A DNA stretch of 18,605 nucleotides from Pseudomonadota bacterium (lineage in GTDB: Bacteria > Pseudomonadota > Gammaproteobacteria > Burkholderiales > Burkholderiaceae): NCBI GenBank assembly GCA_963205525.1, contig CAUJJP010000138.1, forward strand, positions 1-18,605, written 5' to 3'. How positions within the stretch are numbered: position 1 is the first letter of the stretch; every line of letters begins with the position of its first letter. A program made the position numbers and the translations under genes. This document shows positions 1 to 7,494 of the stretch, piece after piece. The notes under the pieces were generated by a model. It ran no database searches. It saw only the letters and a list, made by a program, of their open reading frames with translations, and was not told where the DNA came from.

Positions 1-172
1 GGCGCTGAACATGATGACCGAGGCGCGCTCGGGCTTCACCGCCTTCAACGAAGGCTCCAAGGACGACCGCGAAGTCGACTTCGTGCTGCTGCGCCAGAAG
101 CTCGCCGCCGGCCAGAGCTGGGTCGGCAGCCTGCACGACGAGATCCAGCCGAAGGCGAAGAAGCATGGCTGA
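1..172 (+). CDS. oah: 6-oxocyclohex-1-ene-1-carbonyl-CoA hydrolase, C-terminal end (partial)
   Basis: Only the last 56 residues are present; the frame is open from base 2 to the TGA at 170-172. The tail contains ALNMMTEARSGFTAFNEG and then REVDFVLLRQKLAAG, which I recognise as the end of Oah, a crotonase-fold hydrolase. Oah adds water to 6-oxocyclohex-1-ene-1-carbonyl-CoA and cleaves the ring to 3-hydroxypimelyl-CoA in the anaerobic benzoyl-CoA pathway. The catalytic part lies outside the window, so the call rests on this tail and on context. The stop overlaps the dch start by 8 bases, which implies translational coupling. Another crotonase-family member of the same operon is possible but less likely. 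Confidence 0.78.
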   Translation, partial: ALNMMTEARSGFTAFNEGSKDDREVDFVLLRQKLAAGQSWVGSLHDEIQPKAKKHG

Positions 173-947
173 TCCGGCATCGTCCGGGCCGCTGAAGGCG
201 GCGCTCGAACGAGAGGGCGCACTCCTGCGCCTGACGCTCGCGCGCCCGAAGGCCAACATCTGCGACGCGCAGATGATCGGCGCGCTGCACGCCGCACTCG
301 ACGCGCACCGCGCCGACGTCGGCCTGCGCGGCGTGCTGCTGGACGCCGAGGGGCCGCACTTCAGCTTCGGCGCCAGCGTCGAGGAGCACCTCGCCGAGCG
401 CTGCGCCGGCATGCTGGCCAGCCTGCACGCGCTGATCCTGGCGATGGTCGAGTACCCGGTGCCCATCCTGGTCGCGGTGAGCGGCCAGTGCCTGGGCGGC
501 GGGCTGGAGATCGCGCTCGCCGGCGGGCCCATCTTCGCGCGCGCCGACGCCGCCTTCGGCCAGCCGGAGATCCGGCTCGGCGTGTTCGCGCCGGCCGCCT
601 CCTGCCTGCTGCCCTGGCGCGTCAGCGCTGTGGCGGCCGAGGACCTGCTGTGGTCCGGCCGCAGCGTGGACGGCCAGCGCGGCCACGAGATCGGCCTCGT
701 GCCGGCGCTGGCCGAAGACCCCAAGGCCGCCGCCCTGGCCTATTTCGACGAGCACCTGGCCCCGCGCAGCGCCGCTGCCCTGGCCTTTGCCGTCACCGCC
801 GTCCGGGCCGGGCGGGTGCGCGAGCTGCGCAGCCGTCTGGCCGAGGTCGAAGAGCTTTACCTGCAACGACTGATGAAAACGCACGACGCCAACGAAGGCC
901 TGGCGGCCTTCCTGGCCAAGCGCACACCGCAATGGGAGCACCGCTGA
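165..947 (+). CDS. dch: Cyclohexa-1,5-diene-1-carbonyl-CoA hydratase
   Basis: This 260-aa protein is close to the usual Dch length. It is an enoyl-CoA hydratase/isomerase family enzyme that hydrates the diene product of benzoyl-CoA reductase to 6-hydroxycyclohex-1-ene-1-carbonyl-CoA in the cytoplasm. Visible crotonase features are the CoA-binding start ARPKANICDAQMI, the oxyanion-hole segment HFSFGASVEEH, the second glycine-rich segment GQCLGGGLEIALAGG, and FGQPEIRLGVFAPAASCLLP, a stretch I recognise as typical of Dch. The ATG at 165 overlaps the end of oah by 8 bases, and the TGA shares its last base with the bcrC start. It therefore sits mid-operon between the ring hydrolase and the reductase, matching its step. 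A generic enoyl-CoA hydratase is the alternative, but motifs plus context make Dch much more likely. Confidence 0.93.
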   Translation: MADPASSGPLKAALEREGALLRLTLARPKANICDAQMIGALHAALDAHRADVGLRGVLLDAEGPHFSFGASVEEHLAERCAGMLASLHALILAMVEYPVPILVAVSGQCLGGGLEIALAGGPIFARADAAFGQPEIRLGVFAPAASCLLPWRVSAVAAEDLLWSGRSVDGQRGHEIGLVPALAEDPKAAALAYFDEHLAPRSAAALAFAVTAVRAGRVRELRSRLAEVEELYLQRLMKTHDANEGLAAFLAKRTPQWEHR

Positions 948-2137
948 TGAATACCCCTGTCGAGCAGACCCCCGAGGTCCTGCGCATCGTGCAGCGCTGC
1001 GAGGCGCTGTTCGAGGACCTGCACTTCAACGCCGTCAAGGAGTGGAAGGCCAAGGTCCCCGGCCGCAAGGCGATCGGCTACATGCCGGTCTACGTGCCGC
1101 GCGAACTGATACACGCCGCCGGCATGCTGGCGGTGGGCATCCTCGGCGGCGGTGACCAGATCGAGGTCATCCAGGGCGACGCCTACTACCAGAGCTACAT
1201 CTGCCGCATTCCGCGGTCGACCATCGAGCTCGGCCTGACGGGCCGCCTGGACAGCCTGGACGGCATGCTGTTCCCCAGCATCTGCGACGTCATCCGCAAC
1301 CTCTCGGGGATGTGGCAGATCCTGTTCAAGGACAAGTACGTGCGCTACGTGGACGTGCCGCAGAACTACCAGGACGGGGTCGGCGGCAAGTTCTACATGG
1401 ACGAGATGCAGCACATCCGCGACGACCTCGGCCGTCTGCGCGGCAGCCCGATCACGGACGCCGAGCTGAACGCCTCGATCGCGGTCTACAACGAGAACCG
1501 CCAGGCGATCCGCGACCTCTACGCCTACCGCGCCGCCAAGCCCTGGCAGGCCCCGACCTCCGAGGTCTACCTGCTGCTGCGCGCCGGCATGGTGCTGCCG
1601 GTGGAGGAGCACACCCAGCTCGTGCGCGAGTACATCGCCGCCGCCGACCAGCTGCCGCGCCCCAAGCGCGACAACGCGCGCGTCGTCATCAACGGCAGCT
1701 TCTGCGAACAGCCGCCGCTGTCGCTCATCAAGTCCATCGAGATGGCCGGCTGCTACATCGTGGACGACGACTTCATGCTCGTCACGCGCTGGCTGCTCGA
1801 CGAGGTGCCCGCCAACGGCAACCCGCTGGAGGAGCTGTCCAAGGCCTTCCTGCACCGCTCGGCCTCCACCGCCGCCAAGTACGACGCCACGCGCGAGGAA
1901 AAGGGCGTGTTCCTGATGAAGCAGGCCAAGGACCGCGGTGCCGAGGGCGTGATCTTCGCCGCTCCCTCGTTCTGCGACCCGGCCCTGCTGGAGCGCCCGA
2001 TGCTGCAGGACGTGCTCAAGCAGAACGGCATCCCCTACACGGCGTTCAAGTACGCCGAGAACACCGGCCAGATGGCGCCCATCCGCGAACAGGCGGGCAC
2101 CTTCGCCGATTCGATCAAGCTCTGGAACGCCGCCTGA
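947..2137 (+). CDS. bcrC: Benzoyl-CoA reductase subunit C (class I, Thauera type)
   Basis: This 396-aa protein belongs to the 2-hydroxyacyl-CoA dehydratase D-component (HgdB/FldC) family. With BcrB it forms the module that binds benzoyl-CoA and carries Fe-S cluster(s), accepting electrons from the BcrA/BcrD ATPase module. The sequence shows family segments such as GYMPVYVPRELIHAAGML near residue 45 and cysteines at about 86 (YICRIP), 113 (SICDVIRN), 253 (GSFCEQPP) and 343 (SFCDPALLERP), which are candidate cluster ligands. I chose the ATG at 947-949 because it shares one base with the dch stop (TGATG), has GGAG at 934-937, and gives the family's usual length. The frame is open much further upstream, but that part is antiparallel composition noise over dch. 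Subunit assignment (C rather than B) follows length, motif pattern and order. Confidence 0.95.
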   Translation: MNTPVEQTPEVLRIVQRCEALFEDLHFNAVKEWKAKVPGRKAIGYMPVYVPRELIHAAGMLAVGILGGGDQIEVIQGDAYYQSYICRIPRSTIELGLTGRLDSLDGMLFPSICDVIRNLSGMWQILFKDKYVRYVDVPQNYQDGVGGKFYMDEMQHIRDDLGRLRGSPITDAELNASIAVYNENRQAIRDLYAYRAAKPWQAPTSEVYLLLRAGMVLPVEEHTQLVREYIAAADQLPRPKRDNARVVINGSFCEQPPLSLIKSIEMAGCYIVDDDFMLVTRWLLDEVPANGNPLEELSKAFLHRSASTAAKYDATREEKGVFLMKQAKDRGAEGVIFAAPSFCDPALLERPMLQDVLKQNGIPYTAFKYAENTGQMAPIREQAGTFADSIKLWNAA

Positions 2138-2163
2138 CCCGGCACCCGCAGGAGGAACACGAC

Positions 2164-3492
2164 ATGAACACCCCCGTGACGACGCCCGAGTCGGCCGGCA
2201 AGCCTGTCAAGAAGCAGCAGAACGTCCAGAAGGAGGACGCGATGTGGCTGCAAAAGGAGATGATCAACGCCAACTACATGGATCTGGCCACCGCGCACAG
2301 CCAGAACCGCAAGGTGGCGGCGACCTTCGTCCCCGGCAACCTCAACGAACTGCTGATGTGCTTCGACTTCGCACGCAGCCTGCCCGAGACCAACGCGCTG
2401 CAAAACGGCATGCGCAAGAAGTCGGGCAAGTTCATCATGGACGCCGAGCGCGACGGCCACAGCGAGGACGTCTGCACCTACGTCAAGGCCGACCTCGGCA
2501 TGATGCAAGGCGGCGAACTCGGCCCCACCGGCGACCCGCTGCCGCGTCCCGACGTGCTGCTGCTGAGCTACACCGGCTGCTTCACCTTCATGAAGTGGTT
2601 CGAGCTCATCCGCCACAAGTACGGCTGCGAGACCACCATGCTGCACGTGCCCTACCAGGGTGACGGCAAGATCACGCAGAGCATGAAGGACTACGTCGTC
2701 AAGCAGCTCAAGGAGGAGGTCATCCCCACCCTGGAGCGCGTGAGCGGCGTCAAGTTCGACATCGACCGCCTGCGCCAGTACATGCGCGAGTCGGTGAAGG
2801 CCGAGGAGGATCTGGTGGCGGTGCTGCAGTCGGCGAAGAACCGGCCGAGCCCGATCGACGGCTACTTCGGCGCCGTCTACTACATCGGCCCCATCTTCAC
2901 CGCCTTCCGCGGCACCCGCGAGGCGACCACCTACTACCGCACCCTGCGCAGCGAGATCGAGGAGCGGGTTCGCCTGGGCAAGGGCCCGGTCACGCCGGAC
3001 GGCGACATGGGCGAGGAGAAGTACCGCCTGATCGTCGAAGGCCCGCCGAACTGGACCAGCTTCCGCGACTTCTGGAAGATGTTCTACGACGAAGGCGCGG
3101 TGGTCGTCAGCTCCACCTACGCCAAGGTCGGCGGCCTGTACGACTTCGGCTTCCGCCACGACCCGGAGAATCCGCTGGAGTCGCTGGCCGAGTACTGCCT
3201 GGGCTGCTACACCAACCACAGCCTGCCCAAGCGGATCGACATCATCTGCAAGTACATGGAGGAGTACAGCGCCGACGGCCTGCTGATCAACTCGATCAAG
3301 AGCTGCAACAGCTTCTCGGCCGGCCAGCTGCTGATGCTGCGCGAGGTGGAAAAGCGCACCGGCAAGCCGGCGGCCTTCATCGAGACCGACCTCGTCGACC
3401 CGCGCTACTTCTCGGCGGCCAACGTCAAGAACCGTCTGGAGAGCTACTTCCAGATGGTCAAGCAAAAGCGTACGGCCCTGGCCGCGCACTGA
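2164..3492 (+). CDS. bcrB: Benzoyl-CoA reductase subunit B (class I, Thauera type)
   Basis: This 442-aa protein is a second 2-hydroxyacyl-CoA dehydratase-fold subunit that pairs with BcrC to reduce the aromatic ring of benzoyl-CoA by two electrons. Diagnostic stretches are [15 protein letters not shown] (Cys about 139), [13 protein letters not shown] (Cys about 345 and 348) and [13 protein letters not shown] (Cys about 381); these cysteines are candidate Fe-S ligands. The N-terminal 25 residues are rich in Lys, Pro and Gln and probably flexible. The ATG at 2164 has a clean GGAGG at 2151-2155. The frame stays open upstream over the end of bcrC, but that translation is Arg/Pro-rich and not family-like. 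It lies 26 bases after bcrC and 23 bases before bcrA. Confidence 0.95.
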   Translation: MNTPVTTPESAGKPVKKQQNVQKEDAMWLQKEMINANYMDLATAHSQNRKVAATFVPGNLNELLMCFDFARSLPETNALQNGMRKKSGKFIMDAERDGHSEDVCTYVKADLGMMQGGELGPTGDPLPRPDVLLLSYTGCFTFMKWFELIRHKYGCETTMLHVPYQGDGKITQSMKDYVVKQLKEEVIPTLERVSGVKFDIDRLRQYMRESVKAEEDLVAVLQSAKNRPSPIDGYFGAVYYIGPIFTAFRGTREATTYYRTLRSEIEERVRLGKGPVTPDGDMGEEKYRLIVEGPPNWTSFRDFWKMFYDEGAVVVSSTYAKVGGLYDFGFRHDPENPLESLAEYCLGCYTNHSLPKRIDIICKYMEEYSADGLLINSIKSCNSFSAGQLLMLREVEKRTGKPAAFIETDLVDPRYFSAANVKNRLESYFQMVKQKRTALAAH

Positions 3493-3515
3493 GACACGGA
3501 TCAAGGAGCCCACAC

Positions 3516-4856
3516 ATGCGCTGCTTCATCGGCATCGACCTCGGATCGACGACCACCAAGGCGGTGGTCATCGACGAGAACCGCAACATCATCGGCCGCG
3601 GCATCACCAACTCGCGATCGAACTACGACACCGCCGCCACGGTCGCCAAGACCGAGGCCCTCATCAACGGCCGCTTCTTCCTGTTCCGCCAGGCGCTGGA
3701 CGCGAGCAAGGCGCTCAACGGTGACCTCGACGGCTTCATCGGCCAGCTCGAGCGTGACTTCCGCGCCGAGCAATACCTCGAGCAGCTGGTGGACCTCGAG
3801 GAAACCTGCCGGCGCAGCCTGGAGACCGCCAACTTCGGCGGCGACGCAGGCGTCGTGCGCGAAGCGCTGGACGAGACCTTCAAGCGCATCGTCAAGGAGG
3901 CGCCCTCGCTGTTCGCCCCCGGCGCGCGGCGCAAGAGCGACTTCTTCCGCGACATCGCCGGCAGCCAGTACCTGGCCACCGGCGAGGACGTGGCCAAGGA
4001 GCTCGGCACCCGCTACGACTTCCTGCTCAACCTGTTCGACCGCTCGATCATCGAGGTCGAGAACCGGGTCTACACCGACTCGGTGCGGCGCCATCTGCTG
4101 TCGGCGCTGGAGCGCAGCTTCGCCGCCATGCCGCAGACGCAGGCGCGCCGGGCCCAGGTGGAGGCGCCGATCAAGGGCGTGCTCGACACCATGATGGAGG
4201 AGACCTACATCGTCGGCACCGGCTACGGCCGCGCCCGGCTGCCCTTCTCCAAGGAGCACGTGCGCAGCGAGATCCTGTGCCACGGCCTGGGCGCCCACGT
4301 GATGTACCCGAACACGGCCACCGTGCTGGACATCGGCGGCCAGGACACGAAGGCGATCCAGGTCGACCCCAAGGGCATCGTCGAGAGCTTCCAGATGAAC
4401 GACCGCTGCGCGGCGGGCTGCGGACGCTACCTGGGCTACATCGCCGACGAGATGAACATGGGCCTGCACGAGCTGGGGCCGCTGGCGATGAAGTCGACCA
4501 AGCAGATCCGCATCAACAGCACCTGCACCGTGTTCGCCGGCGCCGAGCTGCGCGACCGGCTGGCGCTGGGCGACAAGCGCGAGGACATCATGGCCGGCCT
4601 GCACCGCGCCATCATCCTGCGCGCGATGTCCATCCTGGCACGCTCGGGCGGCATCCGCAACGAGTTCACCTTCACCGGCGGCGTGGCCAAGAACGAGGCC
4701 GCGGTAAAGGCCTTGAACGAGCTGATCGAGGAAAACTACGGCAAGCTGACGCTGAACATCGACCCCGATTCCATCTACACCGGTGCGCTTGGCGGCGCCA
4801 CCTTCGCCTGGCGCGCCGTCGTCGAGGAAGGCAAGACCGCCGAGGCGCGGGCCTGA
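3516..4856 (+). CDS. bcrA: Benzoyl-CoA reductase subunit A, ATP-binding (ASKHA) Fe-S subunit
   Basis: This 446-aa protein is one half of the ATP-hydrolysing electron activator of class I benzoyl-CoA reductase. It has the ASKHA fold: phosphate-1 loop [13 protein letters not shown] at residues 5-17, TGYGR at 235-239, phosphate-2 loop [11 protein letters not shown] from residue 272, and an adenosine-type motif [13 protein letters not shown] near the end. Cys298 (in [10 protein letters not shown]) and Cys337 (in [10 protein letters not shown]) are 39 residues apart, the same spacing as the cluster-bridging cysteines of the activator HgdC, so they should hold the [4Fe-4S] cluster shared with BcrD. 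Residues about 45-225 form a long insertion absent from BcrD, characteristic of the Thauera-type A subunit. The ATG at 3516 has AAGGAG at 3503-3508. Confidence 0.96.
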   Translation: MRCFIGIDLGSTTTKAVVIDENRNIIGRGITNSRSNYDTAATVAKTEALINGRFFLFRQALDASKALNGDLDGFIGQLERDFRAEQYLEQLVDLEETCRRSLETANFGGDAGVVREALDETFKRIVKEAPSLFAPGARRKSDFFRDIAGSQYLATGEDVAKELGTRYDFLLNLFDRSIIEVENRVYTDSVRRHLLSALERSFAAMPQTQARRAQVEAPIKGVLDTMMEETYIVGTGYGRARLPFSKEHVRSEILCHGLGAHVMYPNTATVLDIGGQDTKAIQVDPKGIVESFQMNDRCAAGCGRYLGYIADEMNMGLHELGPLAMKSTKQIRINSTCTVFAGAELRDRLALGDKREDIMAGLHRAIILRAMSILARSGGIRNEFTFTGGVAKNEAAVKALNELIEENYGKLTLNIDPDSIYTGALGGATFAWRAVVEEGKTAEARA

Positions 4857-4870
4857 ACCCAGGAGTCCAC

Positions 4871-5719
4871 ATGAGCACCATCACGACCATCGGCATCGAC
4901 ATCGGGTCGGGCGCCGTCAAGACCGTCCTGTTCCGCACCGACGCGAAGGGCGAGAACCCGCAGTGGCTGGCCAAGCGCAGCGAGCGCATCCGCCGCCGCG
5001 ACCCGATGACGCTGGCACAGGAAGGCTATGACGGCGTGCTCGCCGACGCCGGCCTGACGAAGGACGACGTCGACTACGTCGCCACCACCGGCGAGGGCGA
5101 GAACGTCAAGTTCTCCACCGGCCACTTCTACTCCATGACCACGCACGCCCGCGGCGGCGTCTTCCTCGACCCCGACGCGCGCGCCGTGGTCGACATCGGC
5201 GCCCTCAACGGCCGCGCGATCTCGGTCGACGCCCGCGGCAAGGTGCTGGCCTACAAGATGACCAGCCAGTGCGCCTCCGGCTCCGGCCAGTTCCTGGAGA
5301 ACATCGCGCGCTACCTGGGCGTCGCGGTGGAGGAGATCGGCAACCTGTCGCAGTCGTCCAAGGACCCGGAGAAGGTCAGCTCGATCTGCGCCGTGCTCGC
5401 CGAGACCGACATCATCAACATGGTCAGCCGCAGCATCCCGACCCCGGACATCCTCAAGGGCATCCACCTGTCGATGGCCTCGCGCATCGTCAAGCTGCTC
5501 AAGGTGACCGGCGTGAAGGGCGGCGTGGCGCTGCTCACCGGCGGCCTGGCGCTGGACACCGGCCTGCTGGCCGCGATCCAGGAGGAGATGGCCAACGAGA
5601 AGGTCAACGTCGTGACCCGCTCCAACCCCGACTCCATCTTCGCCGGCGCCATCGGTGCCGCCCTCTGGGGTGCCTATCGGCATGCGAAACTCGCCGACCT
5701 CGAATCCGCCGCCGCCTGA
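4871..5719 (+). CDS. bcrD: Benzoyl-CoA reductase subunit D, ATP-binding (ASKHA) Fe-S subunit
   Basis: This 282-aa protein is the compact partner of BcrA; together they hydrolyse ATP and pass low-potential electrons from ferredoxin to BcrB/BcrC. ASKHA motifs are visible: GIDIGSGAVKTVLF near residue 8, ATTGEGENVKFS about residue 75, VVDIGALNGRAISVD, and a C-terminal LLTGGLALDTGL. Cys134 (SQCASGSGQF) and Cys173 (SSICAVLAETD) are 39 residues apart, mirroring BcrA and predicting two ligands each for one intersubunit [4Fe-4S] cluster. Length matches the HgdC/FldI/BcrD family. The ATG at 4871 follows AGGAG at 4861-4865; the gap from bcrA is 14 bases and to fdx 17 bases. Confidence 0.95.
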   Translation: MSTITTIGIDIGSGAVKTVLFRTDAKGENPQWLAKRSERIRRRDPMTLAQEGYDGVLADAGLTKDDVDYVATTGEGENVKFSTGHFYSMTTHARGGVFLDPDARAVVDIGALNGRAISVDARGKVLAYKMTSQCASGSGQFLENIARYLGVAVEEIGNLSQSSKDPEKVSSICAVLAETDIINMVSRSIPTPDILKGIHLSMASRIVKLLKVTGVKGGVALLTGGLALDTGLLAAIQEEMANEKVNVVTRSNPDSIFAGAIGAALWGAYRHAKLADLESAAA

Positions 5720-5736
5720 ACCCGAGGAGTATCCCC

Positions 5737-5979
5737 ATGGCATTGATGATCACCGAAGACTGCACCTGCTGCGACGCCTGCCGCCCGGTGTGCCCGAACG
5801 ACGCCATCGCCGCAGGCGACCCGATCTACGTGATCGACCCGCTGCGCTGCACCGAGTGCGTGGGTGCGGAGGACGAGCCCCAGTGCAAGCTGGTCTGCCC
5901 GGCCGACTGCATCGTCCAGCATCCTGACTTCGTGGAAACGAAGCAGGAGCTGCAGGCCAAGTACGACGCGCTGCACTGA
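5737..5979 (+). CDS. fdx: 2[4Fe-4S] ferredoxin, electron donor to benzoyl-CoA reductase
   Basis: This 80-aa protein has two cluster motifs: C9-x2-C12-x2-C15-x3-C19-P and C38-x2-C41-x8-C50-x3-C54-P. The 8-residue spacer in the second motif and the C-terminal helix-like tail after residue 60 are typical of Alvin-type (Allochromatium-like) ferredoxins, known for very negative potentials. Two additional cysteines, C11 and C58, are not needed for the standard eight ligands. As the last gene of the operon it most likely carries electrons to BcrA/BcrD. The oxidoreductase that would reduce it is not in the window. The ATG at 5737 is preceded by GAGGAG at 5724-5729. Confidence 0.93.
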   Translation: MALMITEDCTCCDACRPVCPNDAIAAGDPIYVIDPLRCTECVGAEDEPQCKLVCPADCIVQHPDFVETKQELQAKYDALH

Positions 5980-5989
5980 GCGTAGCCGC

Positions 5990-6005
5990 GGCGCCCAAGG
6001 GCGCC
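5990..6005. other. Short perfect hairpin after fdx
   Basis: GGCGCCC-AA-GGGCGCC is a 7-bp inverted repeat beginning 11 bases after the fdx stop, with no T-run after it. It may protect the 3' end of the bcr transcript or add to termination with the next hairpin. Confidence 0.4.
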
Positions 6006-6016
6006 ATCGGGTCATG

Positions 6017-6038
6017 AAGCCGGCCACTTGGCCGGCTT
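6017..6038. terminator. Bidirectional terminator between fdx and the methionine gamma-lyase gene
   Basis: A perfect 9-bp stem (AAGCCGGCC / GGCCGGCTT) closes a 4-base ACTT loop. On the + strand it is followed by a weak T-rich run (GTTCGTTT). It lies between two convergent genes, as expected for a shared terminator; the T-run on the - strand is poor. Confidence 0.65.
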
Positions 6039-6048
6039 GTTCGTTTCC

Positions 6049-6096
6049 GGCGGACCTTGCTGCGGTCCTTGCGGAGGCTCTTGCGGGGGCTCTTGC
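6049..6096. repeat. Four imperfect 12-bp tandem repeats
   Basis: Four consecutive 12-mers can be read: GGCGGACCTTGC, TGCGGTCCTTGC, GGAGGCTCTTGC and GGGGGCTCTTGC. All end in CTTGC, and the last two differ at one position. They occupy the gap between the terminator hairpin and the 3' end of the methionine gamma-lyase gene. No gene explains them; they may be replication slippage in a non-coding spacer. Confidence 0.6.
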
Positions 6097-6107
6097 CGGC
6101 CCCGGGC

Positions 6108-7358
6108 TCAGGCGCTTTCCGGCCAGACCGGCGTCGTGCGCGCGCCACCGGCCGAGACGCGCGCCGGTCCGGCGGCGAACTGCAGCGCCTGGCGCAGATC
6201 GGCGAGCAGGTCGTCCACGTCCTCGAGCCCGGCGGACAGCCGGATCAGGCCTTCCGAGATCCCGTGCCGGGCACGCTCCTCGGGCGTGTAGGTGGAGTGC
6301 GTCATCGACGCCGGATGCTGCGCCAGCGTTTCCGCGTCCCCCAGGCTGACGGCGCGCGTCACCAGCTGCAGCGCGTCCATGAAGCGGCGCCCGGCCTCGA
6401 TGCCGCCGTTGAGCTCGAAGGCCATCATGCCGCCGAAGCCGTCCATCTGCCGGCGCGCCAGCGCGTGCTGCGGGAAGCTGGGCAGGCCGGGGTAGTGCAC
6501 CAGCTGCACCTGCGGGTGCGCGGCCAGCATCTCAGCGATCGCCTGCGCGTTCTCGCCGTGGCGCTGCATGCGCAGGTGCAGGGTCTTGAGCCCGCGCAGG
6601 ATGCCGTGCGCGTCGTGCGGGCTCATGACCGCGCCGGTGAGGTCTTTCAGGCCCTCGAAGCGGATGCGCTGCGCGAGCTCGGCACGCGTGGCCACCAGGC
6701 CGGCGGTGAGGTCGCCGTGGCCGCCGAGGTACTTGGTCGCCGAGTGCACGACGACGTCGGCGCCGAGCTCGATCGGGCGCTGCAGGCGCGGGCTGCAGTA
6801 GGTGTTGTCCACCACCACCAGCGCCTGCGCGGCGTGTGCTGCGCGCGCCGCCGCGGCGATGTCGACCAGCCGCATGTTGGGATTGGCCGGCGACTCGAAG
6901 TAGACCATGCGCGTGGCCGGGCCGATGGCCGCCGCCAGGGCGTCGATGTCGGTCATGTCGACGTGGCGCACCTGGACGCCGAAGCGCGCCATGCCGTGGT
7001 GCAGGAGGGCGAAGGTGCAGCCGTACAGGGTGCGGTCGACCAGGATCTCGTCGCCCGCGTTCAGCAGCGTCCACAGGGTGGCGCTGATGGCGCCCATGCC
7101 GGAGCCGAAGGCCACCGCCGCCTCTGCCCCTTCCAGCGAGGCGATGCGCGCCTCCAGCAGCGCCAGGGTCGGGTTGGCGATCCGGGTGTAGATGTAGGCC
7201 GGGCGCTCGCCGCTGAAGGCCGCCGAGCCGGCGTCCATGGAGGGGAAGGCGAAGGTCGCGGACAGGTGCAGCGGCGGCACCAGCGCGCCCTGGTGGTCCG
7301 CCGGGTCGTAGGCGTGGTGGATGGCTCGGGTGGCAAAGCCGTTGCGGCTCGGGCTCAT
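6108..7358 (-). CDS. mdeA: L-methionine gamma-lyase (PLP-dependent, Cys/Met metabolism family)
   Basis: This 416-aa enzyme splits L-methionine to methanethiol, ammonia and 2-oxobutyrate. The fold-type I PLP lysine is Lys209 in SATKYLGGHGD. Tyr112 and Cys114 in RTLYGCTF correspond, with a constant offset of 2, to Tyr114 and Cys116 of the Pseudomonas putida enzyme; Lys209 has the same offset to Lys211. The Cys at this position separates gamma-lyases from cystathionine enzymes, so I favour this over MetB/MetC or O-acetylhomoserine sulfhydrylase. The ATG at 7358 has GGAG upstream on the - strand; earlier in-frame starts would run into the divergent regulator. The last 25 residues are a Gly/Ala/Pro-rich tail. 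It is divergent from an Lrp-type gene, as mdeA is near mdeR in Pseudomonas. Confidence 0.88.
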   Translation of the reverse strand: MSPSRNGFATRAIHHAYDPADHQGALVPPLHLSATFAFPSMDAGSAAFSGERPAYIYTRIANPTLALLEARIASLEGAEAAVAFGSGMGAISATLWTLLNAGDEILVDRTLYGCTFALLHHGMARFGVQVRHVDMTDIDALAAAIGPATRMVYFESPANPNMRLVDIAAAARAAHAAQALVVVDNTYCSPRLQRPIELGADVVVHSATKYLGGHGDLTAGLVATRAELAQRIRFEGLKDLTGAVMSPHDAHGILRGLKTLHLRMQRHGENAQAIAEMLAAHPQVQLVHYPGLPSFPQHALARRQMDGFGGMMAFELNGGIEAGRRFMDALQLVTRAVSLGDAETLAQHPASMTHSTYTPEERARHGISEGLIRLSAGLEDVDDLLADLRQALQFAAGPARVSAGGARTTPVWPESA

Positions 7359-7405
7359 GGTGCGGTCTCCTGTGGGGTACCGGCGCAGGCGCACGGCAGA
7401 CGCCC

Positions 7406-7463
7406 ACTGTAGGCCGCTGTGCCGGCAACAGGTTTGCAAACTCTCCGAGCACCGCGCCAGAAT
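7406..7463. promoter_or_regulatory. Divergent promoter region with palindromic operator candidate
   Basis: A perfect 10-bp palindrome, GTTTGCAAAC, lies at 7432-7441. On the + strand its TTGCAA (7434-7439) can act as a -35, with CAGAAT (7458-7463) 18 bases on as a -10 for the Lrp-type gene at 7495. On the - strand TACAGT (7411-7406) is a possible -10 for the lyase, but the spacing to TTGCAA (22) is too long, suggesting activator dependence. A bound protein here could repress the regulator gene while activating the lyase. This is inference. Confidence 0.45.
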
Positions 7464-7494
7464 CGGCAAGAACGTTTCACTGCACTGGCGAATC

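Noticed and set aside
488..946. Long + strand open frame running into bcrC from inside dch
   Set aside because: Its translation over dch is Arg/Pro-rich and family-unlike; BcrC homology starts at the ATG at 947.
1312..2163. N-terminal extension of bcrB over the bcrC gene
   Set aside because: The extension is composition-driven, lies on top of a clear gene, and the ATG at 2164 has an excellent GGAGG.
2035..3513. 492-codon open frame on the - strand opposite bcrB
   Set aside because: Rich in His, Val, Leu and Asp as expected for the antisense of a GC-rich gene; no recognisable domain, and the opposite strand is a firm gene.
3501..5743. Long - strand open frames opposite bcrA and bcrD
   Set aside because: Antisense shadows of high-GC coding; no motif, no ribosome site, and both + strand genes are certain.
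5750..6148. Basic Arg/Lys/Ser-rich peptide on the - strand past the lyase stop
   Set aside because: It is out of frame with the lyase, covers the repeats and fdx antisense, and shows no ribosome site; probably a chance reading.
6028..6291. Cys-Gly-rich small protein (GPCCGPCGGSCGGSC) on the + strand
   Set aside because: It arises from reading the 12-bp repeats, begins at TTG inside the terminator hairpin, and overlaps the lyase gene with no ribosome site.
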